A stretch of 64,000 nt of DNA from Sphingomonas sp. KR3-1 (GTDB taxonomy: Bacteria > Pseudomonadota > Alphaproteobacteria > Sphingomonadales > Sphingomonadaceae). The stretch covers positions 1-64,000 of the forward strand of contig NZ_JBDZDQ010000002.1 of the NCBI RefSeq assembly GCF_040049295.1, in the 5' to 3' direction. Each line of letters opens with the position of its first letter. Position 1 is the stretch's first letter. Shown here one piece after another: positions 43,269-52,529 of the stretch. The notes beneath the pieces are model-generated. The model saw only the letters and a program-made list of their open reading frames with translations, was not told the origin of the DNA and made no database searches. A program made the translations under genes and the position numbers.

Positions 43269-44859
43269 GGGCGGCCAGGGCAGGCGTGCCGGCGAGGTCT
43301 GCAACGGCGCGGACGCGAACCTGCGCGGCCCGGCCGGGCAGATAGCTCAGATACACTTCATCCATCTCCACGATTTCGACGCTGTCGGGAATGCCGCCCG
43401 CTGCGATCGCCTGGTCGCGCGCCTCGGCCCGCAGCCGGTCGAGCGCCGCCTCGCGCGGTTCGCGTTCGTACGATACGACCTGCTCGACCATCGCGCCGAC
43501 CTGGGCGATGGCCGCGCCCACGGCATTGGCGACCGCGGCGTGCGGCGGGCGTACCACCCGGGCAGCGCCGCGCAGCGTATCCGGCACCAGGAAATTGCCG
43601 CCGCCGACTGCAAGCAGCACCACGTCGCCGCGGCTGGTCTTCATCCGGTCGACCGCTTCCTCGAGCATCGCCTGCATCCGCGCCCACAGCGCATCGCGGA
43701 CGCTTCGGGAGAGCGCGGGCAGCTTGGTCGGATCTCCGAAGCGGGCGCGCCCGGCGGCGACGGCGACATCGCTCGCCGTGAGCGTGGTGCCGCCGAACAG
43801 GCGCGCCTGCTCGGTGATGCGGAAGCCGACCGAGTCCGGGCCGACGCGCAGCTCGTCCTCGCCGATCACCTCGGCGCCGTAGCGCGCGGGGTCGAGATGG
43901 ATGCGGGTGCCACCGCCCAGCCCGAGCGCCAGGATGTCGGGCATGCGGAAGTTGATCCGCACCCCGCCGATATCGACGGCGACCGAGGATTCGCGCGGAA
44001 AACCGTTGGCGAGCACGCCAAGATCGGTGGTGGTGCCGCCGACGTCGAGAACGATCGCGTCGCGCACGCCGGTGAGGAAGGCGGCGCCGCGCATCGAGTT
44101 GGTCGGCCCCGATCCGATCGTCAGCACCGGATAGGCGCGCGCGCGATCGGCGGAGATCAGGGTGCCGTCATTCTGCGACAGATAGAGCGGCGCGTCGACG
44201 CCGATTTCTGCCAGCGCCCGCTCGAACGACGTGACGACGTGCGCCGCGAGGCTGCCCAGCGCTGCATTCAGGATCGCGGCATTCTCGCGCTCGATGAAGC
44301 CGATCCGGCCGAGCGTGTGCGAGACGGTGATGCGCGCGTCCGGATGTTCCTCGAGCACGAGGGCGGCGGCGCGCTCCTCCATCGAGGGGTTCACCGGCGC
44401 GAACACGCTGCTGATCGCGATCGAATCGATCCCGGCGTCGCGCAGTTCGCGTGCCGCCTCGCGGATCGCCGACTTGTCGAGCGGGGCGATCTCGCGCCCG
44501 TCGAACTCGAAGCCGCCGGGTAGGAGATAGGTGCGCGCGTCGATCTGCCCGGCCAGCGCCTCAGGCCAGCCCGTCATCGGCGGCAGCGCCTCGCCCGAGG
44601 GGCTGGCGAGCCGCAGGATGCCGACGCGGTCGAGCCGGCTGCGCTCGACCAGGGCGTTGGTGAAGTGTGTGGTGCCGATCATGACCGAGGCGATTTCCTC
44701 GGGCGCGATCCGCGCATCGGCGAGCACTGCGCGGATCGCCGCGGCGACGCCGGAGCCCACATCGGCCGTCGTCGGCTGCTTGGTCCAGGCGACCACTTCA
44801 GCCCCGTTCATCAACACGGCGTCGGTATTCGTTCCCCCGACATCGACCCCAATTCGCAC
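43258..44859 (-). CDS. Hydantoinase/oxoprolinase A-type subunit
   Basis: This 533-aa protein has two actin-like ATPase phosphate-binding motifs, DVGGTNTDAVL at the N-terminus and VLDVGGTTTDLG in the middle, plus GTTHFTNALVER and GSGPTNSMRGA. It corresponds to the HyuA/OplahA half of ATP-dependent hydantoinases, N-methylhydantoinases and 5-oxoprolinases. No separate HyuB subunit follows; the operon continues with DUF917 and NCS1 permease. That pairing is known for a distinct hydantoinase subclass. The start codon is GTG 44859. The gene is divergent from a MalT-like regulator, and paired GGGTAA sites lie in the shared 178-bp region. Confidence 0.92.
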   Translation of the reverse strand: MRIGVDVGGTNTDAVLMNGAEVVAWTKQPTTADVGSGVAAAIRAVLADARIAPEEIASVMIGTTHFTNALVERSRLDRVGILRLASPSGEALPPMTGWPEALAGQIDARTYLLPGGFEFDGREIAPLDKSAIREAARELRDAGIDSIAISSVFAPVNPSMEERAAALVLEEHPDARITVSHTLGRIGFIERENAAILNAALGSLAAHVVTSFERALAEIGVDAPLYLSQNDGTLISADRARAYPVLTIGSGPTNSMRGAAFLTGVRDAIVLDVGGTTTDLGVLANGFPRESSVAVDIGGVRINFRMPDILALGLGGGTRIHLDPARYGAEVIGEDELRVGPDSVGFRITEQARLFGGTTLTASDVAVAAGRARFGDPTKLPALSRSVRDALWARMQAMLEEAVDRMKTSRGDVVLLAVGGGNFLVPDTLRGAARVVRPPHAAVANAVGAAIAQVGAMVEQVVSYEREPREAALDRLRAEARDQAIAAGGIPDSVEIVEMDEVYLSYLPGRAAQVRVRAVADLAGTPALAAHAH

Positions 44860-44952
44860 GCTAACCCAATCCTTTGGCCCGCCCCTATGGTCGCATGAGC
44901 TAGGGGCCGGGAGCTTCGCGGCGCAATGCGCGAAACGGGTGCCGGGGCCCGG

Positions 44953-44984
44953 CGAACGGGTAATCTGGGCGTCCGAACGGGTAA
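44953..44984. promoter_or_regulatory. Two identical CGAACGGGTAA direct repeats, 21 bp apart
   Basis: The 11-mer CGAACGGGTAA occurs at 44953-44963 and again at 44974-44984, a centre-to-centre distance of 21 bp, or two turns of B-DNA. Both lie in the 178-bp divergent region between the hydantoinase operon and the MalT-like gene, ending 53 bases before the latter. Tandem direct repeats are how MalT-family regulators bind. Autoregulation and control of the hydantoinase operon are plausible inferences. Confidence 0.55.
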
Positions 44985-45037
44985 GCCGCTCCCGTTTCCG
45001 CCATCTTCTTGTACCGTCTTCGGTCTAGCGACTCAGC

Positions 45038-47749
45038 ATGGACGGAGTAGCCGCGATCGACGAACTGATCCCGACCAAGGTCGCGCCGCCGCTGTGGATG
45101 GGCAACCAGATCCGCCGCGACGCGCTGCTCGATCGGCTGGACGGCGCGCTCGGGCGGCGGCTCACGCTGATCCATGCGCCGGCCGGATATGGCAAGACCA
45201 GCCTGCTCGCCCAGTGGCGCCGCCGCTTCGCCGAGGCGGACCTGCTCGTCGCCTGGCTCACGCTCGAGCGCGACGACGCCGACGCCAAGCGCCTCGCCCA
45301 ATATATCTCCTATGCGATCAGCGGCGAAGGCGAGGAGGAGGGCGAGCCCGTTTCCGCCGGCATGCCCGCCCGCGCCGCGCTCTCTGCGATCATCAACCGC
45401 CTGGCTCGCGATCCGCGCCAGGCGGTGCTGATCCTCGACGATCTCCACTGCGCCGAGAGCCCGGAAGTGCTCGATTTCCTCCAGTCGCTGATCCGGCTCG
45501 CACCGCGCAACTGCCACTTCATCATCGCCTCGCGCGATTATCCGCGGCTTGGCCAGGCGATGCTCGCCGCCGAGGGCCAGCTGCTCGAGCTCTCCGCCGA
45601 GGACCTGAAATTCTCCAGCCCCGAGGCAGAGGAGATGCTCGCCCGCGCCGACGGGCTGCCGCTCGGCGCGGACGATGTCCGCAGCCTGATCGAGCGCACC
45701 GAAGGCTGGCCGATCGCGCTCCAGCTCACCCTGTTCTCGCTGCGGCGCGGCGTCGATCGGCGCAGCTTTGTCGGCGGGGCAGGGGGATCGGGCCCCGAAC
45801 TGGCGGGCTATCTCTCCGAGCAGGTGCTGATGTCGCTGCCGGAGGACGTCCAGGAAGTGGTGCTGCGCACCGCGTTGCTCGGCCGGGTGACGGGCGAGGC
45901 GCTCAACCTGATCTGCGAGCGGCAGGATGGCGGGCTGCTGCTCGAGCGGCTGGAGCAGCAGGGCGTGCTGCTCACCCCGCTCTCGCCCGAGCGCGATGCC
46001 TATCGCTACCACCAGCTCTTCGCCGAATATCTGCGCGAACGGCTCGCCCGGCGCGACATTGGCCAGTATCGCGCGCTGCACCAGCGGCTGGCGCTATGGT
46101 TCGATGCGCGCGGGGATACCGCCGAGGCGATCAGCCACGCGATCGAGGCGGAAGACAGCGCGCTGCTCTCGGGCGTGCTCGAAGATGCGGGCGGCTGGCG
46201 GCTGATCCCGCAAGGCCAGCTCGGGCTGGTCGAGCGCGGCCTTGCCAAGCTCAGCGCGGCGGAGATCGACGCGAGCCCCGCGCTGGTGCTCGCCAAGCTC
46301 TATCTCGACATCAAATGCGGGCGGATGGATGCGGCTCGGCTTGGTTATGACCGGCTCGTGGCGCGCTCGGAGGAGGAAGAGACTTCGGCGGATTTATGGA
46401 CCGAAATCCGCGTTGTCGGCGACATTCTGGGCGAATATGAGAACGAACCGCTCACACTCGAGGACCTGCTCGCCCGCGAAGCGCTGCTGCGCACGCTGCC
46501 GGCGGACGACCACCTCGTGCTCGCCAATGTCAGCGAGTCGCTCGGCGCCAAATATTACGAGGGCGGCTGGCTCGAGCGCGCGATGGAGCCGACGCTGGCG
46601 GCCCGCGGCCACTACCAGGCGATGGGATCGCTCTACAGCGAGCTGTTCACCCGCTTCCACGAAGCGCGCATCCGCGAAGGGCAGGGGCGCCTCAAGGACG
46701 CAGTGACCGTGCTCGCCCTGGCGCATGCGGAGATCGACACGCATTTCGGGCCGCGCTCCGACCTCGCCGCCAATTGCGCCGCGTTCGAGGCGGAGCTGCT
46801 CTACGAGCAGGACCGCACGGCAGAGGCGAACGCGCTGCTCGAATGGGCCTTGCCGCACATGGAACAGTCGGACGGCTGGGTCGACGTCTACGCCGTCGCC
46901 TATTTCACCGCGGCGCACGCGCTGATGGACGAAGGCGCGATCGACGCGGCGCGGGCGCTGCTCGCGCGGGCACGCAACGTCGCCCAGCGCCGCCGCCTGC
47001 GCCAGCTCGAACTGCTCGCCGAGCTGTGCGAGCTCGAGCTGCTGCTGCGCGACGAAGCCGCGCTGGGCGAGGCGCGCGCCTTTGCCGGCGCGATCGGGCT
47101 CGACGCGCTGGCCGACGCGATGGCCGAGGAATCGCCGCTGTACCGCCCGGTGGCGGTCGCCGCGGCGCTGTGCCGGGTCCGGCTGGCGCTGTTCTCCGGC
47201 GCGCACCACACCGCGCTCGACGAGCTGAGCGCGATGGCCCGCTGGGCGCGCCAGCACGGCGCGGGCCGGCTGCTGATCGATCTCAACCTGCTGAAGGCGC
47301 ACGGCTATCGCGCGATCGGCGAGCCGGGCAAGGCGCAGGCCTGTTTCGACGAGGCGGTGGGCACGGCGATGTTCCAGGGGATCGTCCGCCCGTTCCTGAG
47401 CGGCCGCGCCTTCGTCCAGGCCTCGCTCGAGGACGCGCTGGCCGGATCGCCGGACCGGTTCCGCGCCCAGTTCCTCAAGAACCTGTCGCGGGCGCTCGGC
47501 AGCTTCCGGGCGCCGGCGGCGCCGCCCGATGCGCTCAACGATGCCGAGGCCGCGATCCTGCGCCACTTGAGCCAGGGGTATTCGAACAAGGAGATCGCCC
47601 GGCTGATCGGCATGTCGCCCGACACGGTGAAATACCGGCTGAAGGCGGTGTTCCGGAAGATCGGCGTCAACAAGCGGCGCGACGCGGTGCGCGTGTCGCA
47701 CGAGCGCGGTCTGATCGAAGCCGGCGACGCCCGCTCGGTCGCCTTCTGA
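45038..47749 (+). CDS. MalT-like ATP-dependent LuxR-family regulator
   Basis: This 903-aa regulator of the LAL/STAND type has an N-terminal NTPase with Walker A (HAPAGYGKTS, residues 47-55) and Walker B (AVLILDDLH, residues 129-137). Then come a winged-helix region and a long alpha-helical TPR-like sensor (about residues 380-800). The C-terminal LuxR helix-turn-helix (LSQGYSNKEIARLIGMSPDT, residues 833-903) completes it. MalT relatives multimerise when ATP and a small inducer bind, and contact repeated DNA sites. It lies between the divergent hydantoinase operon and the TonB receptor; both flanking promoter regions carry GGGTAA repeats, making it the best candidate for their binding protein. 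A weak GGGGA/TCCCC hairpin (47750-47763) follows the stop. Confidence 0.94.
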   Translation: MDGVAAIDELIPTKVAPPLWMGNQIRRDALLDRLDGALGRRLTLIHAPAGYGKTSLLAQWRRRFAEADLLVAWLTLERDDADAKRLAQYISYAISGEGEEEGEPVSAGMPARAALSAIINRLARDPRQAVLILDDLHCAESPEVLDFLQSLIRLAPRNCHFIIASRDYPRLGQAMLAAEGQLLELSAEDLKFSSPEAEEMLARADGLPLGADDVRSLIERTEGWPIALQLTLFSLRRGVDRRSFVGGAGGSGPELAGYLSEQVLMSLPEDVQEVVLRTALLGRVTGEALNLICERQDGGLLLERLEQQGVLLTPLSPERDAYRYHQLFAEYLRERLARRDIGQYRALHQRLALWFDARGDTAEAISHAIEAEDSALLSGVLEDAGGWRLIPQGQLGLVERGLAKLSAAEIDASPALVLAKLYLDIKCGRMDAARLGYDRLVARSEEEETSADLWTEIRVVGDILGEYENEPLTLEDLLAREALLRTLPADDHLVLANVSESLGAKYYEGGWLERAMEPTLAARGHYQAMGSLYSELFTRFHEARIREGQGRLKDAVTVLALAHAEIDTHFGPRSDLAANCAAFEAELLYEQDRTAEANALLEWALPHMEQSDGWVDVYAVAYFTAAHALMDEGAIDAARALLARARNVAQRRRLRQLELLAELCELELLLRDEAALGEARAFAGAIGLDALADAMAEESPLYRPVAVAAALCRVRLALFSGAHHTALDELSAMARWARQHGAGRLLIDLNLLKAHGYRAIGEPGKAQACFDEAVGTAMFQGIVRPFLSGRAFVQASLEDALAGSPDRFRAQFLKNLSRALGSFRAPAAPPDALNDAEAAILRHLSQGYSNKEIARLIGMSPDTVKYRLKAVFRKIGVNKRRDAVRVSHERGLIEAGDARSVAF

Positions 47750-47768
47750 GGGGAGATATCCCCGAAAT

Positions 47769-47806
47769 GGGTAAAAGCCTTACCCGTCTTGCACTCGCAT
47801 TTACCC
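47769..47806 (+). promoter_or_regulatory. Three GGGTAA/TTACCC sites before the TonB siderophore-type receptor
   Basis: GGGTAA (47769-47774) faces TTACCC (47780-47785) across a 5-base spacer, forming an inverted repeat. A second TTACCC (47801-47806) lies exactly 21 bp from the first, the same spacing as the repeats before the MalT-like gene. The group ends about 118 bases before the receptor ATG, a normal activator position. Control by the MalT-like protein is inferred. Confidence 0.55.
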
Positions 47807-47924
47807 TGAAAAGCGCGTGACGGTTTCGCGACACTGCCTGTTCAATGCCCTTGCTGAAAAACAGCCGGCAGTCGTCAAGGGAGGCGACATCCAGGGCCGG
47901 CGCAATAGCAAAGGGTGGGCGGCC

Positions 47925-50066
47925 ATGACACACGAATCTTCGGGCGAATTCTCAGGGAAATTGGTAAAGCAGGCGCGGCTGGCGCTGCTCTCGGCCTGCG
48001 CGGTGATCGGCTGGTCGGGCGCCGCGATGGCGCAGGACAGCGACGCGCCGGCGCCGGCGAAATCGGACGAGACGATCGTCGTCACCGGCACGCGGGCAAT
48101 CGCCGGCACCAAGACGGATACGCCGCTGACCGAGATCCCGCAGTCGATCAGCGTGATCACGTCGGAAGAATTCCAGGACCGCGCGGCGACCAATTTCCAG
48201 GACGTGGTGCGCTACAGCGCCGGCGTCGCCACCGAGCTGAACGGCGTCGACGCACGCGGCGACTTCCTCTCGGCGCGCGGCTTCGACGTGAACCAGTATC
48301 TCGACGGCCTCAACCGCATGCCGAGCTTCGTCTATGGCGCGCGGCTGGACATCTACACGGTCGAGCGCGCCGAGCTGATGCGCGGCCCGTCCTCGACGCT
48401 GTACGGCGGCGGCGGCGCGGGCGGCATCCTCAACGCGGTCAGCAAGCGCCCGCAGGAACAGTTCGCCGGCGAAGTGGGCGTCACGCTCGGCACCGATGCG
48501 CGCAAGGAATTCCGCTTCGACGTGACCGGCGGGCTGACCGACGGGGTCTCGGCGCGCCTGGTCGGCCTGGCGCGCGACGGGCATCTCCAGCAGCCCTCGC
48601 AGGATGACGACCGCATCCTCATCATGCCCGCGGTCACCTTCAAGCCGAGCTCGAGCACCGAGATCACGCTGATCGGCCTCTACCAGAAGGACCGGCTGGG
48701 CACGCAGACCTATCTGCCGACGTCCAAGACCGTCGATGCGGCCAATGCCAATGTGGCGATCCCGTTCGACTTCTACCTGGGCGAGCCGGACTTCAACCAC
48801 AGCCGCAGCGACTATTATTCGGGCACCGCGCTGCTGACCCAGCATTTCGGCGACAACATCACCTTCAGCAGCCGCAACCGCTATTTCCACCAGAAGATCG
48901 ACTATCAGGAAGTCTATGCGGACTATTTCTACGTCGATGCCGGCGTGGCCTATGCCGATGGCCGCGGGCCGCGGATGCCGTCGCGCTACTGGTATTTCAA
49001 CCGCGCGAACTACGACAATTTCAACACCGACAACAACCTGACCTTCAAGTTCGACACCGGCCCGTTCGAGCACCAGATCCTGCTCGGCGCGGACTATACC
49101 AACTTCAAGGAAGACAAGAGCGAGGGCTTCGGCGCCGCGCCGACGATCAACCTCTATGCGCCGGTCTATGGCCAGGCCTTCGCCACCGCGCCCTGGGGCC
49201 CGAACAAGGTGACCAAGAACACCCAGCTCGGCTTCTACGCGCAGGACCAGATCCGCGGCTGGGACCGCGTCTCGCTGGTGTTCGGCCTGCGCCACGACAA
49301 GGTCACCTCGACCGTCGACGGCGTCGACCAGCCCGACAACACCGCCTGGACCTTCCGCGGCGGCATCATCGTCGACGTGACCAAGGGCGTGTCGCCCTAT
49401 TTCAACTATTCGGAATCGTTCCTGCCGGTGTTCGGCACCAGCTTCGCCGGGGTGCCCTTCGTGCCGCGCAAGGGGCGGCAATATGAGGCGGGCATCAAGT
49501 TCGCGCCGACCCGCAACGCGCTGATCACCGTCGCCGGGTTCGACGTGAAGGAGCAGAACTACCTGATCTCCGATCCCGCCAACATCCAGAACTTCCTGCA
49601 GAACAGCACGGTGGGCTCGCAGGGCGTCGAGGTCGAGGCGACGTGGCGGCTGCCGCGCAAGTTCGAGCTGACCGCGTCGTACAGCTATACCAAGGCGAAG
49701 TTCCTCGAGAATCCGGTGCCCTCGATCGTCGGCGACCGGGTGAGCAACATGCCCGAGCACCAGGCATCGATCTGGGGCGCGAAGAACTTCGAGCTGGGCA
49801 GCGACGTCGACGGCAAGGTCGGCCTGGGCGTGCGCTACCAGGGCGACAAGATCGACACCTCGCAGACCTATTTCATCGATCCGGTGACGCTGGTCGATGC
49901 GATGGCCGAGCTGAACTACAAGGGCTGGAACCTGTCGATCAACGCCAGCAACCTGTTCAACCAGCGGGTCTACACCAACTGCAACTACAGCGCGGCGGCG
50001 AGCGAGGGCTATTGCTACCTCGGCAAGGACCGTACCGTCCTCGCCTCGGCGCGCTTCCGCTTCTGA
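47925..50066 (+). CDS. TonB-dependent siderophore-type receptor
   Basis: This 713-aa outer-membrane receptor has a signal peptide of about 37 residues (LALLSACAVIGWSGAAMAQ) and a TonB box-like DETIVVTGTRA. The plug contains TEIPQSISVITSEEF, LSARGFDVNQYLDGLNRMPS and ERAELMRGPSSTLYGGGGAG, phrases typical of the ferric-siderophore receptor family. The barrel ends in TVLASARFRF. I chose ATG 47925 because the signal peptide begins there and AAAGGG lies upstream. It follows the MalT-like regulator and precedes an exported amidohydrolase, so the ligand may be a nitrogen compound and not an iron chelate. No Fur-box was recognised, which also argues for caution over the siderophore label. Confidence 0.93.
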   Translation: MTHESSGEFSGKLVKQARLALLSACAVIGWSGAAMAQDSDAPAPAKSDETIVVTGTRAIAGTKTDTPLTEIPQSISVITSEEFQDRAATNFQDVVRYSAGVATELNGVDARGDFLSARGFDVNQYLDGLNRMPSFVYGARLDIYTVERAELMRGPSSTLYGGGGAGGILNAVSKRPQEQFAGEVGVTLGTDARKEFRFDVTGGLTDGVSARLVGLARDGHLQQPSQDDDRILIMPAVTFKPSSSTEITLIGLYQKDRLGTQTYLPTSKTVDAANANVAIPFDFYLGEPDFNHSRSDYYSGTALLTQHFGDNITFSSRNRYFHQKIDYQEVYADYFYVDAGVAYADGRGPRMPSRYWYFNRANYDNFNTDNNLTFKFDTGPFEHQILLGADYTNFKEDKSEGFGAAPTINLYAPVYGQAFATAPWGPNKVTKNTQLGFYAQDQIRGWDRVSLVFGLRHDKVTSTVDGVDQPDNTAWTFRGGIIVDVTKGVSPYFNYSESFLPVFGTSFAGVPFVPRKGRQYEAGIKFAPTRNALITVAGFDVKEQNYLISDPANIQNFLQNSTVGSQGVEVEATWRLPRKFELTASYSYTKAKFLENPVPSIVGDRVSNMPEHQASIWGAKNFELGSDVDGKVGLGVRYQGDKIDTSQTYFIDPVTLVDAMAELNYKGWNLSINASNLFNQRVYTNCNYSAAASEGYCYLGKDRTVLASARFRF

Positions 50067-50073
50067 TCCCTCC

Positions 50074-50100
50074 GGGGCCGGAGCAGTTTCCTCCGGCCCC
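50074..50100 (+). terminator. Strong hairpin between receptor and amidohydrolase genes
   Basis: GGGGCCGGAG (50074-50083) pairs perfectly with CTCCGGCCCC (50091-50100) around a 7-base loop, 8 bases after the receptor stop. No T-run follows, so it may reduce rather than stop transcription into the amidohydrolase gene, or protect the receptor mRNA. Confidence 0.5.
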
Positions 50101-50128
50101 CAGTTCCATGCTTTCACAGGATATGCCC

Positions 50129-51856
50129 ATGCCCGCCTTCCGGTCCCTCCGCCTCGCGACCGCCGGGTTGCTGCTCGCCGCCACCGCCAACAGCGCGCCG
50201 CCGCTGCCGCCGCTGCCGGCGCCGCAAGCGGCCGACCTGATCCTCACCAACGGCCGGGTCTACACGGTCGAGCAGGGCAAGCCCTGGGCCGAGGCCGTGG
50301 CGATCAAGGATGGGCGCATCCTCGCCGTCGGCACCGCCGCCGAAATCGCCCGCCGCAAGGGCGCAAAGACGCAGGTGGTCGACCTGCACGGCCGGCTGCT
50401 GATGCCCGCCTTCGGCGATGCGCATGCCCATCCGATCTTCGGCGGCATGAGCCATGCCCGCTGCGCGCTCCACGCCGGCAAGACGCTGGACGACTATCGC
50501 CGGATCATCGCCGACTGCGTCGCGAAGGCGCCGGGCACCGGGACGATCTTCGGCTCGGGCTTCAACCAGACGCTGTTCCCGCCCAACGGCATTCCCAACA
50601 AGCAGCTGCTCGACGAGATTTCGAAGGATCGCCCGCTGATCTTCGAGGCCGACGGGCACACGCTCTGGGTGAACTCCAAGGCGCTCGAGCTCGCCGGGAT
50701 CACCAAGGACACGCCCGATCCCAAGAACGGGACGATCGACCGCGATCCGAAGACCGGCGAGCCGGTCGGCGGGCTCGAGGAATCGGCGATGGCGCTGGTC
50801 GACAAGCTGGTGCCGCCGCCGAGCGACGCCGACCTGCAGGGCGCGATCAGCTATACCGTCAAGTTCTTCAACTCGATGGGCATCACCTCGTGGCACGACG
50901 CCGCGGTCGAGTGGGACAAGGGCGGCACCAGCCGCGCGATCGAGGCCTACAAGGCGGTCAAGGCGCGCGGCGCGCTGACCATGCACACCGCGATGGACCT
51001 GCGCTGGAACAACGAGCGCGGGATGGAGCAGATGGCCGACATCCTGAAGCTCTCGGCACGGGCGAAGGAGATCGGGCTCACTGCGAACGGCGTGAAATTC
51101 TTCATCGACGGCGTGATCCCGCAGCGGACCGCGGCGATGCTCGCGCCCTATGAGGGGACCAGCGAGAAGGGCGCCACCCAGATCCCGCTCGCCACGCTCG
51201 CCCAGGCGGTGACCGCGCTCGACGGCCGCGGCATGCAGTCGCATTTCCACACGATCGGCGATGCCGCGGTGCGCGAGGCGCTCGATGCGGTCGCGGCGGC
51301 GCGGGGCAAGGATGGCATGAGCGACACGCGGCCGATGATGTCGCACATGAACGTGATCGACCCTGCCGACCAGCCGCGCTTCGCCGCGCTCGGCGTCACG
51401 GCGATCTTCCAGCCGCTCTGGGCCTGCAACGAGGCCTATATGGGCCTCACCAAGGTGCAGATCGGGCCGGTGCGCTCGACCTATATCTATCCCGCGGGCA
51501 GCGTGCTGCGCGCCGGCGGCCGCCTGGCCTATGGCGCCGACTGGTCGGTCGCCTCGGCCAATCCGTTCGAGGGCATCGAAGTCGCGCTCACCCGCGTCGC
51601 GCCGGAGGGCAAGCTGCCGCCGCTCGAGCCCAATGAGGCGGTGACGCTGGAACAGGCGCTGCGCGCCTACACGCTCAACGTCGCCTATGTGAACCATCTC
51701 GACACGGAGACCGGATCGATCGCGCCGGGCAAGAGCGCCGACCTGATCGTGCTCGACCAGGACCTGTTCAAGATCCCGGTTCGCCAGATCCACGCGACCA
51801 AGGTGCTGGTCACGCTGTTCCGCGGCAAGCCGGTCTATGGCAGGCTGGGCGGCTGA
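50129..51856 (+). CDS. Exported amidohydrolase family 3 (YtcJ-like)
   Basis: This 575-aa metal-dependent hydrolase has an N-terminal signal peptide (SLRLATAGLLLAATANSAPP), a composite-sandwich start (ADLILTNGRVYTVEQGK), metal motif GDAHAHPIFGG, NGVKFFIDGV, HFHTIGDAAV, MSHMNVID and GADWSVASANPFEG, and a closing APGKSADLIVLDQDL. It shares family and motif order with the Tat-exported enzyme at 27938-29608, so the two may act on related amides. I chose ATG 50129 because AGGA lies about 8 bases upstream; ATGs at 50123 and 50108 are in frame. It probably acts on the ligand of the receptor encoded just before it. Confidence 0.89.
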   Translation: MPAFRSLRLATAGLLLAATANSAPPLPPLPAPQAADLILTNGRVYTVEQGKPWAEAVAIKDGRILAVGTAAEIARRKGAKTQVVDLHGRLLMPAFGDAHAHPIFGGMSHARCALHAGKTLDDYRRIIADCVAKAPGTGTIFGSGFNQTLFPPNGIPNKQLLDEISKDRPLIFEADGHTLWVNSKALELAGITKDTPDPKNGTIDRDPKTGEPVGGLEESAMALVDKLVPPPSDADLQGAISYTVKFFNSMGITSWHDAAVEWDKGGTSRAIEAYKAVKARGALTMHTAMDLRWNNERGMEQMADILKLSARAKEIGLTANGVKFFIDGVIPQRTAAMLAPYEGTSEKGATQIPLATLAQAVTALDGRGMQSHFHTIGDAAVREALDAVAAARGKDGMSDTRPMMSHMNVIDPADQPRFAALGVTAIFQPLWACNEAYMGLTKVQIGPVRSTYIYPAGSVLRAGGRLAYGADWSVASANPFEGIEVALTRVAPEGKLPPLEPNEAVTLEQALRAYTLNVAYVNHLDTETGSIAPGKSADLIVLDQDLFKIPVRQIHATKVLVTLFRGKPVYGRLGG

Positions 51857-51867
51857 GGCAGCAGGAA

Positions 51868-52449
51868 ATGCGCCGCTTCGCACCGCGCCGCCCGGGCGAC
51901 GTCGCCGAGATGATCCGCGAGGACGTGCTCGGCCTGGTCACCACGCATGACGCGCAGGGCTTCATCACCACGCCGCTGCCGCTGCTCGCCGAGCTGGACG
52001 AGGCGGGCGAGGTGCGGGCGCTGATCGGCCATTTCGCCCGCGCCAACCCGCATCTGGCCCGCGCCGAGGCGACGCCGCGCGCGCAGGTCAGCTTCTTCGG
52101 CCCGCACGGCTATATCTCGCCGTCGATGGTCTCCAAGCCCGATTGGGGGCCGACCTGGAACTATCGCCTCGCCCAGTTCGAGGTGGACATCGAATTGCAG
52201 CCGGGCGCCGAGGACGCGGCGATCCGCGCGCTGGCCGAGGCGCTGGAGGGGGATCGCTGGACGGTGGAGCGGATGGGCGCGCGCTATGCGGGGCTGGTCG
52301 AGCAGGTCGTCGCGTTCCGCGCCGTGGTGACAGCGTCGAGCGCGCGCTTCAAGCTTGGGCAGGACGAGAGCGACACGTCCTTCGCGGAGATCGTCGCGGC
52401 GCTGGGGGACGGTCCGCTGGCACGGGCGATGCGCAGCCAGCGCGGCTGA
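51868..52449 (+). CDS. PaiB-like flavin/pyridoxamine phosphate oxidase-fold protein
   Basis: This 193-aa cytoplasmic protein is related to PaiB-type FMN-binding split-barrel proteins. Visible features are FITTPLPLLAEL, IGHFARANPH, and FFGPHGYISPSMV followed by PTWNYRLAQFEV. PaiB of Bacillus was described as a repressor of sporulation and degradative enzymes, but most relatives are uncharacterised flavin- or haem-binding proteins, so a regulatory role is not assured. It begins 11 bases after the amidohydrolase stop, with AGCAGGAA before the ATG, so it is the last gene of that transcription unit. Confidence 0.85.
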   Translation: MRRFAPRRPGDVAEMIREDVLGLVTTHDAQGFITTPLPLLAELDEAGEVRALIGHFARANPHLARAEATPRAQVSFFGPHGYISPSMVSKPDWGPTWNYRLAQFEVDIELQPGAEDAAIRALAEALEGDRWTVERMGARYAGLVEQVVAFRAVVTASSARFKLGQDESDTSFAEIVAALGDGPLARAMRSQRG

Positions 52450-52502
52450 CCGGCCAGGCTTGCGGCCAAATCAAGATAGATGCTGGAAGGCAGATATGAG
52501 TA

Positions 52503-52529
52503 GGGGCGAGCCGGATGCCGCCTCGCCCC
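52503..52529. terminator. Hairpin terminator between convergent PaiB-like and tail-module genes
   Basis: GGGGCGAG (52503-52510) and CTCGCCCC (52522-52529) form a perfect 8-bp stem around an 11-base loop in the 182-bp convergent gap. A tRNA T-arm-like stretch (52542-52555) lies beside it; see findings. Confidence 0.5.
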
